Of a stretch of DNA of 64,000 nucleotides, positions 23,081 through 35,086 are shown in pieces. The translations under genes and the position numbers were made by a program. The number at the start of each line of letters is the position of its first letter. Within the stretch, counting starts at the first letter, position 1. A model generated the notes under the pieces. That model was given only the letters and a program-made list of their open reading frames with translations. It was not told the DNA's origin and ran no database searches. The stretch is taken from contig CP114493.1 of NCBI GenBank assembly GCA_027186245.1, forward strand, positions 6,145,501-6,209,500, given 5' to 3'. Source of the stretch: Coriaria nepalensis. Taxonomy: Eukaryota > Streptophyta > Magnoliopsida > Cucurbitales > Coriariaceae.

Positions 23081-23455
23081 TTAAATCAAAAAAGCATATG
23101 AAATTTAATTGTAATTATCGTTTAAATATATAGCTTGGAATTCAAAACTTTTTTCTTGCTAATATTTACTTAATTTCTCAAACAGGTCGAAAATGTGAAA
23201 TGATGAGAAAAGAAATTTATAATATAAAATAGAGATAATGGGGTCGATATTTTCAAAAGAATTGATTATTGAAGTTTGAAATTGTGAAGTTGAGCACTAG
23301 AGAAGCAAAATTGAGAATTGAAAATTAAAGATTGTAGGGGCAAAACTTTTAAAATTATAAATTTTACTTCTAAATTTTCAAAAATTCGAAATCTACCCCT
23401 AAAACTTTTTAAGAGGTTTTTAAAAAGGTTCCGCCACTGAATTTCCCGGGGCGTG

Positions 23456-24285
23456 ACAATCTTAAAATAAATAAAATAAAACTTAAATAAAAATTTCCAT
23501 TAATATTCCAATATTGAAGTCAAAGTGTCAAACATTCAAACTTGAAAAATTCTCCATTCAATTCGTGATATATAAAAATAATATAGTATAAAACAATTAA
23601 AAAAAAAAATTGCAAAATCAGATACATGTTTTTGATGCATTAGATTGAAACAACTACATGGGATCAAGTAAGAATCTAAACTGAAATTTGGTCTCATGAT
23701 TAAACTCATGTTTATCTTCGTACTAATTGATCAAACTACTAAGATTCTACAAAATCGGAAAAAAAAAAAAAAAGGCCAACCTATTCCCAATCTCAAAACG
23801 TAGTTTTTCTCTTAATCATGTAAGGAGGATGAACTGTTGATGTACATGAAACAGAAGCATGAAGAAAGCTATCCTTGCCCTCACCGCTATATCTAATTAT
23901 GGGCGTCGACTTTGATTATCGATCGGATGAATTTCCTTCACCATTGCTTTCCATTTTTGTGGTGACGGGAAGAGTTAGGTTCATAGATACGTCGGACTTT
24001 GGAGGTCTAGGGTAAAAGAAATTAGTAGGGAAGAAGTCGTAATAAAAGACCCGTCACTGATGGAGTGGGCGGCAATGGCTAGCGCTGCCCACCCTTAACT
24101 TGCCGCCTCATGAGGTCAAAAATACCCATTCACAAAATAGTCAAAACAGATGTTCATCTGGATATTGCTATTATTTTTTAATTGGTTTTTAACTCCCCTA
24201 ATTTATCGAAAAGGTCATTTTTAATCCCCTTGAGTTTAAAAAACAAAATTTATGATCCTTTTAAATTATTACGACACTATGTAGT
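23456..24285. repeat. Segmental tandem duplication, right copy (contains dead copy C)
   Basis: This aligns with 22,131-23,080 in direct orientation over its whole length. It lacks most of the ~200 bp just upstream of the gene start that copy B has (about 22,740-22,937) and carries unrelated GC-rich sequence there instead. Confidence 0.8.
23793..24057 (-). pseudogene. MAGLQY family, dead copy C
   Basis: The DNA matches copy B closely (the FFYPRPPKSDVS block, the EGKD..LHAS.SC block and PPY.IK near the end). The start codon has become GTG and the second codon has changed. A one-base insertion within the first ~25 bases shifts the frame, and a stop falls within the SDR-SKST region. It cannot make the family protein. 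It arose by the local duplication that also copied its flanks. Confidence 0.8.
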
Positions 24286-25017
24286 AATTTAAATAACATA
24301 TCTATAAATGTAAATGATTTTTAAAATATTTAGGAATGCATATTATTGAAAATTGGAGAATTTGAAATGTAGAGATTATGTCTGATGTTTTTAAATTCAA
24401 AGCGGTTAAAACTAGTTTTATGATAATATAAGGATTAGATTGTTATTAAATTAATTATTATTATCGTTTGAATGATTTTGAAATTTTAAATCTTTTAAAA
24501 ATCTGAGTTTATTAAGAGGATTTTGAACTTTGAACTTTGAAGTCTATGGTTAGCATTGACTAAAGGTAGAAAAAGTCCACTAGTTTGATCATCTCACAAA
24601 GCAAGGAGAGTAATTGATCAAATTCAGGAATATTCCTACAAAGAAATACTTATGATAGTAGAACTCATACCTTATCGAGCATGTTATCTCATTTTTAATT
24701 TGGTTTATTTTGCAGCAAAAAATACTCATCACAATATACGTTTCAATGATGTAATTTAAGTCAACAAAAATACTACTGTAAAAAAATTAAAACCTCAAGC
24801 TCGATGAGGAAATTTTCCGATAAAAAGAACCACTTGCATATATCTACAAAACGACATGTTGCCTTGCGGAAACGACATTCATACACAATCACCAACTTGT
24901 ATTATGTATACAAAAACACATCTTCAACTTATTTTTCCTATCCATCATCAAATGCTATATGCAGACTTACTTACAGACAAATCTCACACGCCATTGATGC
25001 TAACTACATGTACTTTA
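24286..25017. other. Intergenic, 3' flank of the PICBP-like gene
   Basis: AT-rich; no gene is seen. It probably holds the 3' UTR of the minus-strand PICBP-like gene. Confidence 0.5.
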
Positions 25018-27719
25018 TCAATTTCGGAAAGAAGGACCAACAGTTTCAAAAGCTTCTACAAGAAGCTCCACCCTTCTTTTACGAGCAGGGGTAAGTTTTG
25101 CTACAGCTTGTTGAACTGCATAATCAAGCATCCATTCCTCTGCCTTCTTTCTATCTTCCCTTTCTTGACGCCTCAGATGAACCTTTTCTGCTTCCGGATC
25201 CTTCAATATCGGCAAAAATCTCGGCCCTCTCATATTGAACTTCTTCACTTTCTCCGCTGCCTTGATGAATCTCTGTAGTAGTATCAGCTTCTTCAGATTC
25301 CCCCACCTATTATTCTGCATTGGCTTGCTCTGTTCTATTCCTATATCCACTGCCCCTGCTCTTGTTTTTTCGGATTCAATGCTTCCTTCTTGACTCTCTT
25401 TGATAAGTTCCGGGTCTTGATCAGATGAGTCGGAGTCTTCCGGAAGAATGATTTCATCGATCGCGTCTTGCATTAGCTTCGTAGCTTCAATCAAGTGGGG
25501 TTCGACATTTTCATCCTCCGCATTGCAATCTACTTTCTCATTTTCCGCCACATCAGCAAGTGGCTCGGTTTCATCTTTAGCAGCTATGCTCGAAACCATA
25601 TGTTTATATATCACGCGCCATAGCCCCAAGTTACCTCCTATATGAGTGTCATCAATGGCAGCTGTTCCTTTCTCATGGTTTCCTTGACTTGGACCATGCT
25701 CAATAGTTTCACTGATCAAAGGATCTGAGTCGAAACTTTTTACGGTTGATCCAGACGCTTCTCCATCTTGAAGTTTATGGCTCAAACGTGAAATGATTTC
25801 CTTAGACACCTTCAAAACTTTTCCATTCACTGGAACTTCTTGATAATCCCTTCCGCTATTATAATCCGGGTTCAACAAGGACTTATCATCTAAATCGGGA
25901 TTTCTTGTATCCAATGAAGAAACATCGACTGAATCATTACATTTTTTGGAGATTTCCTTAAGGAAGCTGTGATCAGTGTTTTCAGACTCATTTTCTTCAC
26001 TTATTGCATACAAACCACTATGACCATGTATGAGATTTGCAGTAGAAGCTTCTTCTTTGGATCCAGTGGTAGTCTCAACTCCTGATATAGGAAGAACTGT
26101 TTCAAAAGCCTCTACTAACATTTCGACTCGTTTTTTCTGAGCCGGACCTAGCTTTGAAACAACCTGCCTTAGAGCAAAATCAAGCATCCATTCCTCAGTG
26201 TTCTTTCTCCCTTCCACCATTTGGCGCCTGAGATTAACTTTATCTCCTTCCGGCTCCTGCTCCATCGGTAAATATCTCGGTTTCCGAGGGTTAATCTTTC
26301 TCACCTTCTCCAAAGCCTTAACAAATCTTCTCAAGAGGATCAACTTCTTAAGATTACTCCATCTCGCAGGACCTTTCTTTTCTTCTACTAGAAGAGTACT
26401 ATCAGCTTCATTTGGAGAATCCCTGCTAATTGAACTGCTATCTTCCTCCCCTTCACCCCGACTCCTTTCCGGAACCAGAAGAATCTCATCAAATGCTTTC
26501 TGCACTAAATTGATAGCATCAATGCAGAGCTCCACTTTTCCTTCATCAGAAATGGGATCTTCAAAAGCACAATCATGGTCATTTCCAAGCAAATTCTTGG
26601 CTTCTTCGACTGGTTCTTCTTCATTCTCTACTCGTTCATTAACACACAGCTCGTTGCTGGATTTTTCAGTATTTCCTTTCATCGCATCTTTATCCATCAA
26701 ATGCCACATTCTTACATACTTCAAGTTTGTCGACCCCGCTTCTTCTCCACTTGTGATTTCTCTGCTCACTTTCTCAACTGCACCAGATACTTCCGATCTC
26801 TCCGACTTCTTATTCTTCTTCTGCTGCGGCTTTACTGCCCGCCTTCTCATCGAGACAAACCGTTTTAAAGGAGGTGCATTAGCATGCTTATGGCCATGAA
26901 GAGAGCAATAGCTATAAGGACAAACCTTCTTCACCACTTCAATTCTTTCCGATTCACTTTCTCCTGGATCTGGAAACTTCCAATCCTTCAACGCTGATGA
27001 ACATGTCGCCTTTTGTATCCCCAAGTGTTTTTCTATGGAAGAATACTTCTTCGATTTGAAAGTAGCCATTTTTGCTAACTTCCTCATTGGCTTCAGAGAA
27101 TTTTTTCTGCTCAAGATCACCCCTGCTCTTACACCAGTAGAGCTCGATTCCAGCTTTGACTTCACATCTTCATCTTCAAGACTTTCAGTTTTACTTGCCG
27201 ATGAAGAAGACTTGTTCGTTTTGTTCTTTATTCTCCGGCTCGACATTCTTGAAAAAATCTTCATTTTCTTGGAATTAGACGTGGATATTGTTGTTGGTAA
27301 CGTCTGCTTCCAGACAAGATATCTAAATTAATATCATATCATCATAAAAAAAATTAAAAAAAAAAAAAAAAACCAAAAATAATGTGTTTGTAGAAATGCC
27401 AATGAGAACACTGAACACACACCTTAAAATCTCTCTTCCTTGTATCAGAAGAGTTAGTGGGGTTCATGTAATGAGGAGATGAATCCGATCTCGAAAAAGT
27501 TGGAGTTGACTGGCACGAGCTTGATCCAGAATTAGACTGGGGTTTTGCTTTTCTTGCAGAAGATGATGATTTTAAGCTTGGAAATCTAGAGAGCTTGATT
27601 GATCTCAACTTCTTCATCTTCCTCATCTGCTTCTGCTCTGTTCCACCACTGCTCGTCATCACCGTCTCTGATTCTGAGGACTGATCAGAATCAACCACCG
27701 GATTTCTGTTCATAGCCAT
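25018..27719 (-). CDS. PICBP: Calmodulin-binding protein PICBP-like, two CaM-binding domains
   Basis: Plant proteins of this family bind calmodulin in a Ca2+-dependent way and were first described as pathogen-induced. I read two exons: 27,423-27,719 (99 codons, phase 0) and 25,018-27,303, giving 860 residues. The intron is GT-AG. Exon 1 has a basic Ser-rich region (KMKKLRSIKLSRFPSLKSSS) and the SSPHYMNPTNSSDTRK motif usual for the family. Two copies of the plant CaM-binding domain lie at about residues 415-505 (WSNLKKLILLRRFVKALEKV ... EEWMLDFALRQVVSKL) and 760-858 (WGNLKKLILLQRFIKAAEKV ... EEWMLDYAVQQAVAKL). The second reaches almost to the C-terminus. Long acidic Ser/Glu-rich linkers separate them. 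The frame is intact. A nuclear location is plausible from the basic clusters but not shown. Confidence 0.88.
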
Positions 27720-28028
27720 TACTCCGCCTCAAAAGATTTGTTTCAGAACTGAAAAAATCGCTTGTACGTTGATCTGATAAAAAATGAGCCCACAGATTTG
27801 TTAGCTTGACTTGCACAAAAGCCAAAGGGGTGTAAAAACTTTTTCCTGGGCAGAATTTTGTTGACTCATTCTAATGGAAATTCCATTCCGCTTTAAAGAT
27901 TCTTGTTTCTGACCTGTAAAAATCACTGCAAATACAAAATACAAGGTAAAGAGAAAATTCTTTAACCACAAGTAACGTGATAACATGAACGTGTCAAAGC
28001 AAATCATGTCTCTGTCTGATCATGACTC

Positions 28029-28067
<39 letters not shown>

Positions 28068-30503
28068 GTCAAGTGTAAGAATAAACGACTAATTACTATA
28101 TGATTATCAATAGCTATCTATTTTATGACTGAGATAATATTTATTTGAAGGACAATTTAATATTTGAGCAAGACAAAAAGGTTGTGTTATTAATGGAGAG
28201 TTCTATGATCCTGACATCTTATAGTTCGTTTTATTTAATTAAAATCTTGTTATAGTTCCTCCTTTTCTTTTTCTTTTTTTTGTTTTAATTGGATAATTAT
28301 CTATGTGAAAATTATAATAAATTTTTGAAAGTTAATATTTATTATAATGAATCTATAAGAATAATTAATATTATGATATAATTTTAATTATATTAAATAT
28401 AAGGTTGCTCTTCATAATTATATTTGTATCTATTTTAATAGATTTTATCATATAGTATTCGGTGTGAGTTATATATTTTTAATATTTTATTATTTTTAAT
28501 CTTAAATTTCTTTTTCTAGATTAATAATCCTAAACATTTTATTTTTTTTTCTTATATTATTTTATTTTTCATTAAAAATAATTGTGTGTAGGGGTTTGCA
28601 TTGGTTTGATTCGGACAATTTTATGGCCAACTCAAATATGATATGTTTGTATTTTTAATGTCGAAAAGTATATAGTTTTGGCTAGATTAATCGAGTAGTA
28701 CAAAATCTACAATTATAATTCGGGTATATTGACTTTTTCATTTATATATATTTTGACTTTTATAATTTCGTCCTATACTTCTATATATTTTATATTTTCT
28801 TATATTCATTTATTTATTTATTTATTTTCTTATGGTCGCCCTTAGAGCTCCAACTTCATAAATCTTATAATTAATCAATTCAATATAAGACCGAAACACC
28901 GAATTTTACCAAAAATTTATCTTTAGAAAATGGTTGGCAGTTTGGCTGCTTTTTGTCACCGACAAATCTAAAGGTCCAGCAATAAAAGTATAAAACGCGT
29001 GGAACAACAGGTCAGATTATCAGGTGGGACCCCAAAAAAATTGATTCCGAGCCCGCGATCATCGGACATGACACGTGGCCCATAGTTTCTTCCTTCGACA
29101 GATTTTTGTTTCATGCCCGGCCCACATTGAAACCCAATTTCGTTTTAAGACTAATTCCAACATGGCCCTAGTTTCCCTTAAGGGGTGTTTGAGCCGACGC
29201 ATCTTCAGCCCTTCCAATGGTGTACATCTTACCTTGATTCTGGGCTACGAGGCTCTTTGAGTTTATGATACCACCTAAGCCCATATTGAAGGAGTATTTT
29301 CATACTCTCACTTATTTATTATTTCCTTATAATTTGAATGCAAATCTTTACTAATTTATTTTATTGTTATCATAATTGTCTATTATTTTATGTTATAGAT
29401 AATCTAGTGGATAGAGAGTATACATGAAAAATGAGATTATCAGTTTCTATAGAATACAAAGAAAGGTCCCAATATTAGATGAATTTGGACCAATCCTTAG
29501 TGGGTTATATAATGTTACACGATAGTAGTCTATCTTGACTATAATATTATACAAATGTACTTCATGTATATTAAACAAGACCATATGAAGTTATTTTATT
29601 TGAATTGACTACATAAGAAAATAAACACCTTTATTATTATGAATGCTTATATGCTCTTAATCCGCTCTTAATATGGTGATAATCAAAGACACGTGCATGG
29701 AATGGTTATTGCTTTGATTCATTAAAGAATAAGATTTCTCTTGGAATCAATAACCTCGATAAATTGGGAAATGACATTATGTGTGAATCCATGTCCTATT
29801 CTATGCTTTAAAAAGTTTATAAGTTTTTTCGATATCAAACTATATAAATGGATTTAATTATCCAATAAGAAAAATAAAGTAATCAATACGGAATCAACAA
29901 TATAAATGTCAATTAATATAAATTGCCAGTAGTTTATTTAATTAATAGATGTTAGATACCTTAATTATAATGCAATAATGACTCCTTAGTGCTTCAAATT
30001 ATTATTGGTAGGCGTAGAATGGTTGTTCTAGGTTGAACATAAGAGTCATAGTCACACCATGAGACCTACCATAATTTATTCTCTACCATAAGAGTCTCTA
30101 CCGTAGTCTATATGTATGCCTTTTAACTCGCAATTTCAACCGCTTGAGATATCACACACAAACTAGGGATGCATAAATCCGAGCTCAAGACCTCCATTGA
30201 TGGAGGTCGAGCTTGAATTGGAATTCAATCAATGGAGTTGGATAACTATAATCTAAATTAAAAATAAATAAATTAGATTTAATTTTCTAAAGTTGATTAA
30301 TTTAAAAAATAAATCTTCTTCTTCATCCCTTTCCTTCTACATAATCATCGCTGTTGCTGTAATTACCCCCCTCTACCCATCTATTTAAAGAATATAATAA
30401 TCATAAAATATATATATATATCTCACATCCGGTTTTCTAAATTTAGAGAATTATTATATCCAAAATATGATAGTATTTTCTCTTTACTATCATATTTTAG
30501 TAT
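27720..30503. other. AT-rich intergenic, PICBP-like promoter side
   Basis: This includes a TA run at about 28,036-28,064 and (TTTA)n near 28,807-28,825. No ORF with homology is seen on either strand. Near 30,169-30,225 there is a copy of the motif AGACCTCCATTGATGGAGGT, also found in the middle of the MITE at 30,513-31,045. Confidence 0.5.
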
Positions 30504-30512
30504 TATTTGTTA

Positions 30513-31045
30513 GGGAAAATTACATGTACCTTCCTTGTGGTATAGTAATATTACAAGTGAATTTCTAATAGTTTTGCCAATTACAAGTAGATTTCCTCAA
30601 ATTTATCTTATATTACAACTAATCTAATAAGTCAATTTTTCAATATAGTCAACCGATTTTTAATTACTATTTTTACCCTTAAATTTATCTACTTATTATT
30701 TTTATCTTCTAAACTATTTTTATTTTTTCGTTTTCACCCAAACCTCCATGGATAGAGGTCTCAAGCTCGGAGCTCGACCCCTAAGGATGCTCAAATCCAA
30801 GCTCGAGACCTCCATTGATAGAGGTGGAGCTTGAACTAAAACAACAATTTAGAGGGTGAAATAATAAATTGATAAATTTTTGAGTAAAAATAATAATTAA
30901 AAATTAGTTAATTATATTAAAAAATTGACTTAAAGAGTTATTCATAATTTAAAATGAACTTGAGGGATCTATTTATAATTAATAAAATTACAAATGTCCG
31001 CTTATAATATTATTATACCTTAAAGGATGTACATGTAATTTACAC
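30513..31045. mobile_element. Mutator-type foldback MITE
   Basis: The two halves are inverted copies of each other along almost the whole 533 bp. The left end GGGAAAATTACATGTAC pairs with the right end GTACATGTAATTTACAC. Matching inner words include TCAATTTTTCAATATA against its inverse near 30,925, and AGACCTCCATTGATAGAGGT near the centre. The flanks form a 9-bp duplication with one mismatch: TATTTGTTA (30,504-30,512) and TATTTATTA (31,046-31,054). Nine-base duplications with long TIRs are typical of Mutator-like elements. There is no coding capacity, so it would depend on a transposase elsewhere. Confidence 0.8.
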
Positions 31046-31054
31046 TATTTATTA

Positions 31055-32258
31055 TTATTTAATATTTATTACTTTTTTCTTCTCCTCTCATAATAAAACA
31101 ATAATTTAAAAATAATATAAAGAATAGAATAAAAAATTGATGCGGAGTCAAATTAAATTTAATTAGTTAAAATCTAAAAATATGTTATAGTGATTAAAAT
31201 TAAGTTATTTTAAATAATTTGATAATTAATTGGATGTGAATGCATGTAACCCATTCTCAACGCCTTAAGTTAGAAAAAATATTCGATACATTTTAGATCA
31301 GTTCAATTCGATATACATTTATAATTAAAATTTTATAATAAAGAAAAATAATTAAAATAATTAATTAAATTTTATTAAATATATTAATATATTATTTTAA
31401 AAAATTAATATTATATTAATATATTTAATTAAAAAAATGGATATTTAATTTTTTTTTATTATAACAATATATTAATAATAAATTAGACCGACATAAATTA
31501 TGTCAAATTTAATTGCGATAAAATGTAACCGTAAATTGCAGGAAGGACACCGATAGGTAAATTGCACAAAATATTTACTCCGTACGATCTTCCACACGAT
31601 CTTCCCGTTTCTTACTCTTTCTTCTTCCCTTCTTTTCTCTTCGTCTTCTACCTCTTTCACCAGCTAGGGTTGGCAGTTGTTTAACAAATCAGAAGTTGCG
31701 GAGGCTTTCTGTAAACAGAAAACAAAATAAATAAGAAGGACTGAATCAACCTTCCTTCTACTTCCATCGCTTTCTGCTGTATTTTTTTTTCCCCTTCCCC
31801 TCATCACACCGCAGGTATATATTTCATTCTCCGATTTCGTTTATTTCTCGTTTTCCGATCCCGCTTGCATTTTCGTATCGGCCTCTAGAGGATTCTATTC
31901 TTTTCTGAGAGAATATCCGTTTTGACATTTCGTCGAACAGGTGTTAAATCCGAACGCGTTGGTTGCTTTAATATTTCTCAACTCCACTACAATTCTATTT
32001 TGGGGTTGTGTACAATTTGATTGTTTTTCGCCCTTCTCAAACTCAGATCTTCGTTTTCGAATTCATTCTGAAGTCTTGTTGAGCTTATCTTAGTTTTTTG
32101 CTGAACGACATGTGAGATATTAACACTTTGGGAGGGATTTCGTTTCTGCACTAAGTATGAGAAAGCCCAAAATTTTGTAGAGTTGAATAGGGCTGGGGTC
32201 TTAGTTTTCTAATATAAGCAGCTAATTGTTGCTTAAAGCAAACAGACGAGGATTTAAA
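31055..32258. other. Intergenic and 5' UTR of the DnaJ gene
   Basis: AT-rich until about 31,540, then a CT-rich leader (31,600-31,810). A good donor CGCAG|GTATAT near 31,815 and a candidate acceptor AAACAG near 32,244 suggest a ~430-bp intron in the 5' UTR, just before the ATG at 32,259. This intron is inferred, not shown. Confidence 0.5.
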
Positions 32259-34481
32259 ATGGAGTGCAATAGAGATGAAGCCACGAGGGCAAAAGAGATT
32301 GCTGAAAAGAAGTTTACAGCAAAGGATCTAATTGGGGCAAAAAAACTTGCTTTTAGGGCACAGAATTTGTATCCTGGACTGGAGGGAATTACTCAAATGT
32401 TGGCAACACTGGATGTTTATATTTCTGCAGAGAACAAAATAAACGGGGAAGTGGACTGGTATGGGATTCTTGGTGTAGATCCAAAATCTGATGAGGAGAA
32501 ATTGAGGAAGCAATATAGAAAGCTTGCTATCATGCTTCACCCTGATAAGAACAAGTCTATAGGAGCAGATGGGGCTTTCAAGTTTGTTTCTGAGGCATGG
32601 GGTTTACTGGCCGATAAGGCTAAAAGAGTAGCATATGACCAGAAGAGAAAAGTAAGAACATACCAAAAGGTTTCAAATTCAAATGGGGGTTCATCTTCAC
32701 AATCAGAACCAAATAAGTTTTACAAATTTGGAAAAAGTACAACACTAAATGCAAGGTCGCAGAAGAGCCCTAATCAATCAGGTCATCCTTCTACAACTCC
32801 ATCTCAAAAATCAAAGCCAAATACCTTTTGGACTGTTTGCCATGGATGCAAGATGCAGTATGAATATCTCAGAGTCTATCTTAACCATAATCTTCTCTGC
32901 CCTAATTGCCATGAGCCGTTCTTCGCTATAGAAACACCTCCTCCATCTAACAATGGTTCTAAATCCACACCATGGAATTTCTCACAAAAGCAGCAGAAGA
33001 ATTCGAATCATCTAGGAGATGGTAAAAGCGAGTATAATCAAGGAAGGGGCAATACATATAACGAAGAGAATTTCCAGTGGGGTAAGTTTTCAACAACATC
33101 TGGTGCTTCAACTTCTGCTCAAGCTGCAACCATGGTTCAACAAGCATATGAGAAAGTGAAAAGAGAGCGTGAAGAAGCACAGGCCGCTGCTAAAAAGGAG
33201 GAGGCTTGGAGGAGGAAGCAGAATTCCTCCAAGAAGACAGGTGTTTCTGCAAATAAGACCACTAAAGTCGATGGAAAAAGAAGAAGAGGCAAAGATGAGG
33301 TTTCTGCAAGCAAATTTGGAACCAATCAAATGGCAGCAGGTAATCTATCTCGATTTACACAATCTGGTACTGGAACTAGGGATCTCTCACTGGTTGAAGT
33401 TCAGAATTTACTAATTGAGAAAGCACGGAAGGAAATCCAAAAGAAATTAGATGAATGGAAGTCAGAACCTCTAGGCAATACTGAAAAAGTGAAACGGAGT
33501 ATAGAAAATTCCATTGAATCATTTGAAACTGAGAGTGGAGTCTGTATCAGAAAGTCTCGTCTTGAACCATCTAATGTCAAGAAAGATGCGGAAATGTTGG
33601 AAACACTGTCCATAAACGTACCCGATTCAGATTTTCACGATTTTGACAAGGACCGAACAGAAAGATCTTTTGGAGAACATCAGGTCTGGGCTGCATACGA
33701 CAACAATGATGGGATGCCTCGATATTATGCCATGATCCATAATGTGATTACTTTGAATCCAATAAAGATCCGAATCAGCTGGCTTAACCCAAAAACTAAC
33801 AGCGAGTTAGGCCTAATGAGTTGGGTTGGTTCCAGTTTTATAAAAACATGTGGGGATTTCAGAATAGGCAAGCATGAGACATATGATTCCCTCAATTCTT
33901 TTTCGCACAAGGTTAGGTGGACAGAAGGCTCAGAGGGAGCTATTCATATCTATCCTAGAAAAGGAGAGGTTTGGGCTCTGTATAGAAACTGGTCCTCTGA
34001 TTGGAATGAGCTGACTGCAGATGAAGTAATTCAAAAGTATGACATGGTGGAGGTGCTTGACGACTACAATGAAGAACAACAGGGTGTAACTGTTATATCT
34101 CTGGTCAAAGTAGCCGGTTTCAAGTCAGTGTTTCACCATCATTTAGACCCAAGAGAAGTAAGGAAAATTCCAAGAGAGGAGATATTCCGATTCTCTCATC
34201 ATGTCCCTTCTGTCTTACTTACCGGTCAGGAAGCTCTAAATGCTCCAAAGGGTTGTCGGGAGCTGGACCCAGCAGCTACCCCGCCAGAACTTCTTCAGGT
34301 TATTCCAGATGTTAAAGAAGAAGATATGTTGGAGAGTATGGAGAATGGCAATGATGAAAAGTTGTTAGAAAAATGGGATGAATCAAGGGAAGATAAGAAA
34401 GAGATTGAAATGGTAGAGAATATCCAGGAAAGGGCGAAAGACATCAAACCGAAGGATGGAGATCCAAATTTAGTTTGTTAA
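32259..34481 (+). CDS. DnaJ (J-domain) protein with C-terminal DUF3444
   Basis: This encodes 740 residues without introns in the coding part. The N-terminus is the usual EAxRAKEIAEKKF leader, followed by a J-domain at about 66-128 with HPD at 94-96 (LHPDKNKS). The J-domain would stimulate an Hsp70 ATPase. Two CxxC pairs (CHGC about 194, CPNC about 214) form a zinc-ribbon-like unit. A charged Ala/Glu/Lys-rich coiled segment lies near 300-340 (EKVKREREEAQAAAKKEEAW). From about 468 to 675 is a DUF3444 region (GEHQVWAAYDNNDGMPRYYA ... GEVWALYRNWSSDWNE), then a short acidic tail. I placed the start at ATG 32,259 (MECNRDEATRAKEIAEKK), which is where family members start. There is no targeting signal. 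The client protein is unknown. Confidence 0.88.
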   Translation: MECNRDEATRAKEIAEKKFTAKDLIGAKKLAFRAQNLYPGLEGITQMLATLDVYISAENKINGEVDWYGILGVDPKSDEEKLRKQYRKLAIMLHPDKNKSIGADGAFKFVSEAWGLLADKAKRVAYDQKRKVRTYQKVSNSNGGSSSQSEPNKFYKFGKSTTLNARSQKSPNQSGHPSTTPSQKSKPNTFWTVCHGCKMQYEYLRVYLNHNLLCPNCHEPFFAIETPPPSNNGSKSTPWNFSQKQQKNSNHLGDGKSEYNQGRGNTYNEENFQWGKFSTTSGASTSAQAATMVQQAYEKVKREREEAQAAAKKEEAWRRKQNSSKKTGVSANKTTKVDGKRRRGKDEVSASKFGTNQMAAGNLSRFTQSGTGTRDLSLVEVQNLLIEKARKEIQKKLDEWKSEPLGNTEKVKRSIENSIESFETESGVCIRKSRLEPSNVKKDAEMLETLSINVPDSDFHDFDKDRTERSFGEHQVWAAYDNNDGMPRYYAMIHNVITLNPIKIRISWLNPKTNSELGLMSWVGSSFIKTCGDFRIGKHETYDSLNSFSHKVRWTEGSEGAIHIYPRKGEVWALYRNWSSDWNELTADEVIQKYDMVEVLDDYNEEQQGVTVISLVKVAGFKSVFHHHLDPREVRKIPREEIFRFSHHVPSVLLTGQEALNAPKGCRELDPAATPPELLQVIPDVKEEDMLESMENGNDEKLLEKWDESREDKKEIEMVENIQERAKDIKPKDGDPNLVC

Positions 34482-35053
34482 ATGTTTTAATTGTTGTATT
34501 AGTTTGGGGCTGATGTGGATAAAATATGTCATGTTGTAAAAAAGCTGATGAGCAACTCTGAAAAACATGGCGAGCATTTGTATTAGCCTAGCAGGTTGGA
34601 GAAAATTATAGGGGTGATTAATATACAGAATCTATTCAATTGAAGCTTAGTATCGTTAGTGTTTTCTCATATGCACCGCACCATACACGAAAACTTTTTA
34701 TATACAGCACACCATACGTAAATCATCAATCTCAATTATATGTATATATTAATTTATTATAGATCGATACATAAAAATTTCCCTACACGATTTACTTTTT
34801 ATTTTGATCGTGTAATAATAATTCTGATTTATTTATTATTTGGCCAAAAGAACCTGGTTTATTCATTTTTTATTATTTTTTATTTTTTTAAAGATCAAAT
34901 TTATAATTAATTTTAAAAGTATTAATTTTTAAAATTAAAATATAAAATTAAATATTCACGCTCGAGATTAAATAACCGATATGAAAATTCTAGGGATATA
35001 AAATTTATGAATTCTAAATAATAAGACCTCACGCTTACTTTTGCAAACTCAAA

Positions 35054-35086
<33 letters not shown>

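Noticed and set aside
26198..26899. Long plus-strand ORF of 233 codons
   Set aside because: It lies entirely opposite the PICBP-like coding exon, which has domain support. The plus-strand reading has none.
32226..32258. Earlier non-ATG start for the DnaJ gene
   Set aside because: The extension begins at TTG, crosses a likely splice acceptor and is not typical of the family. The ATG at 32,259 gives the usual N-terminus.
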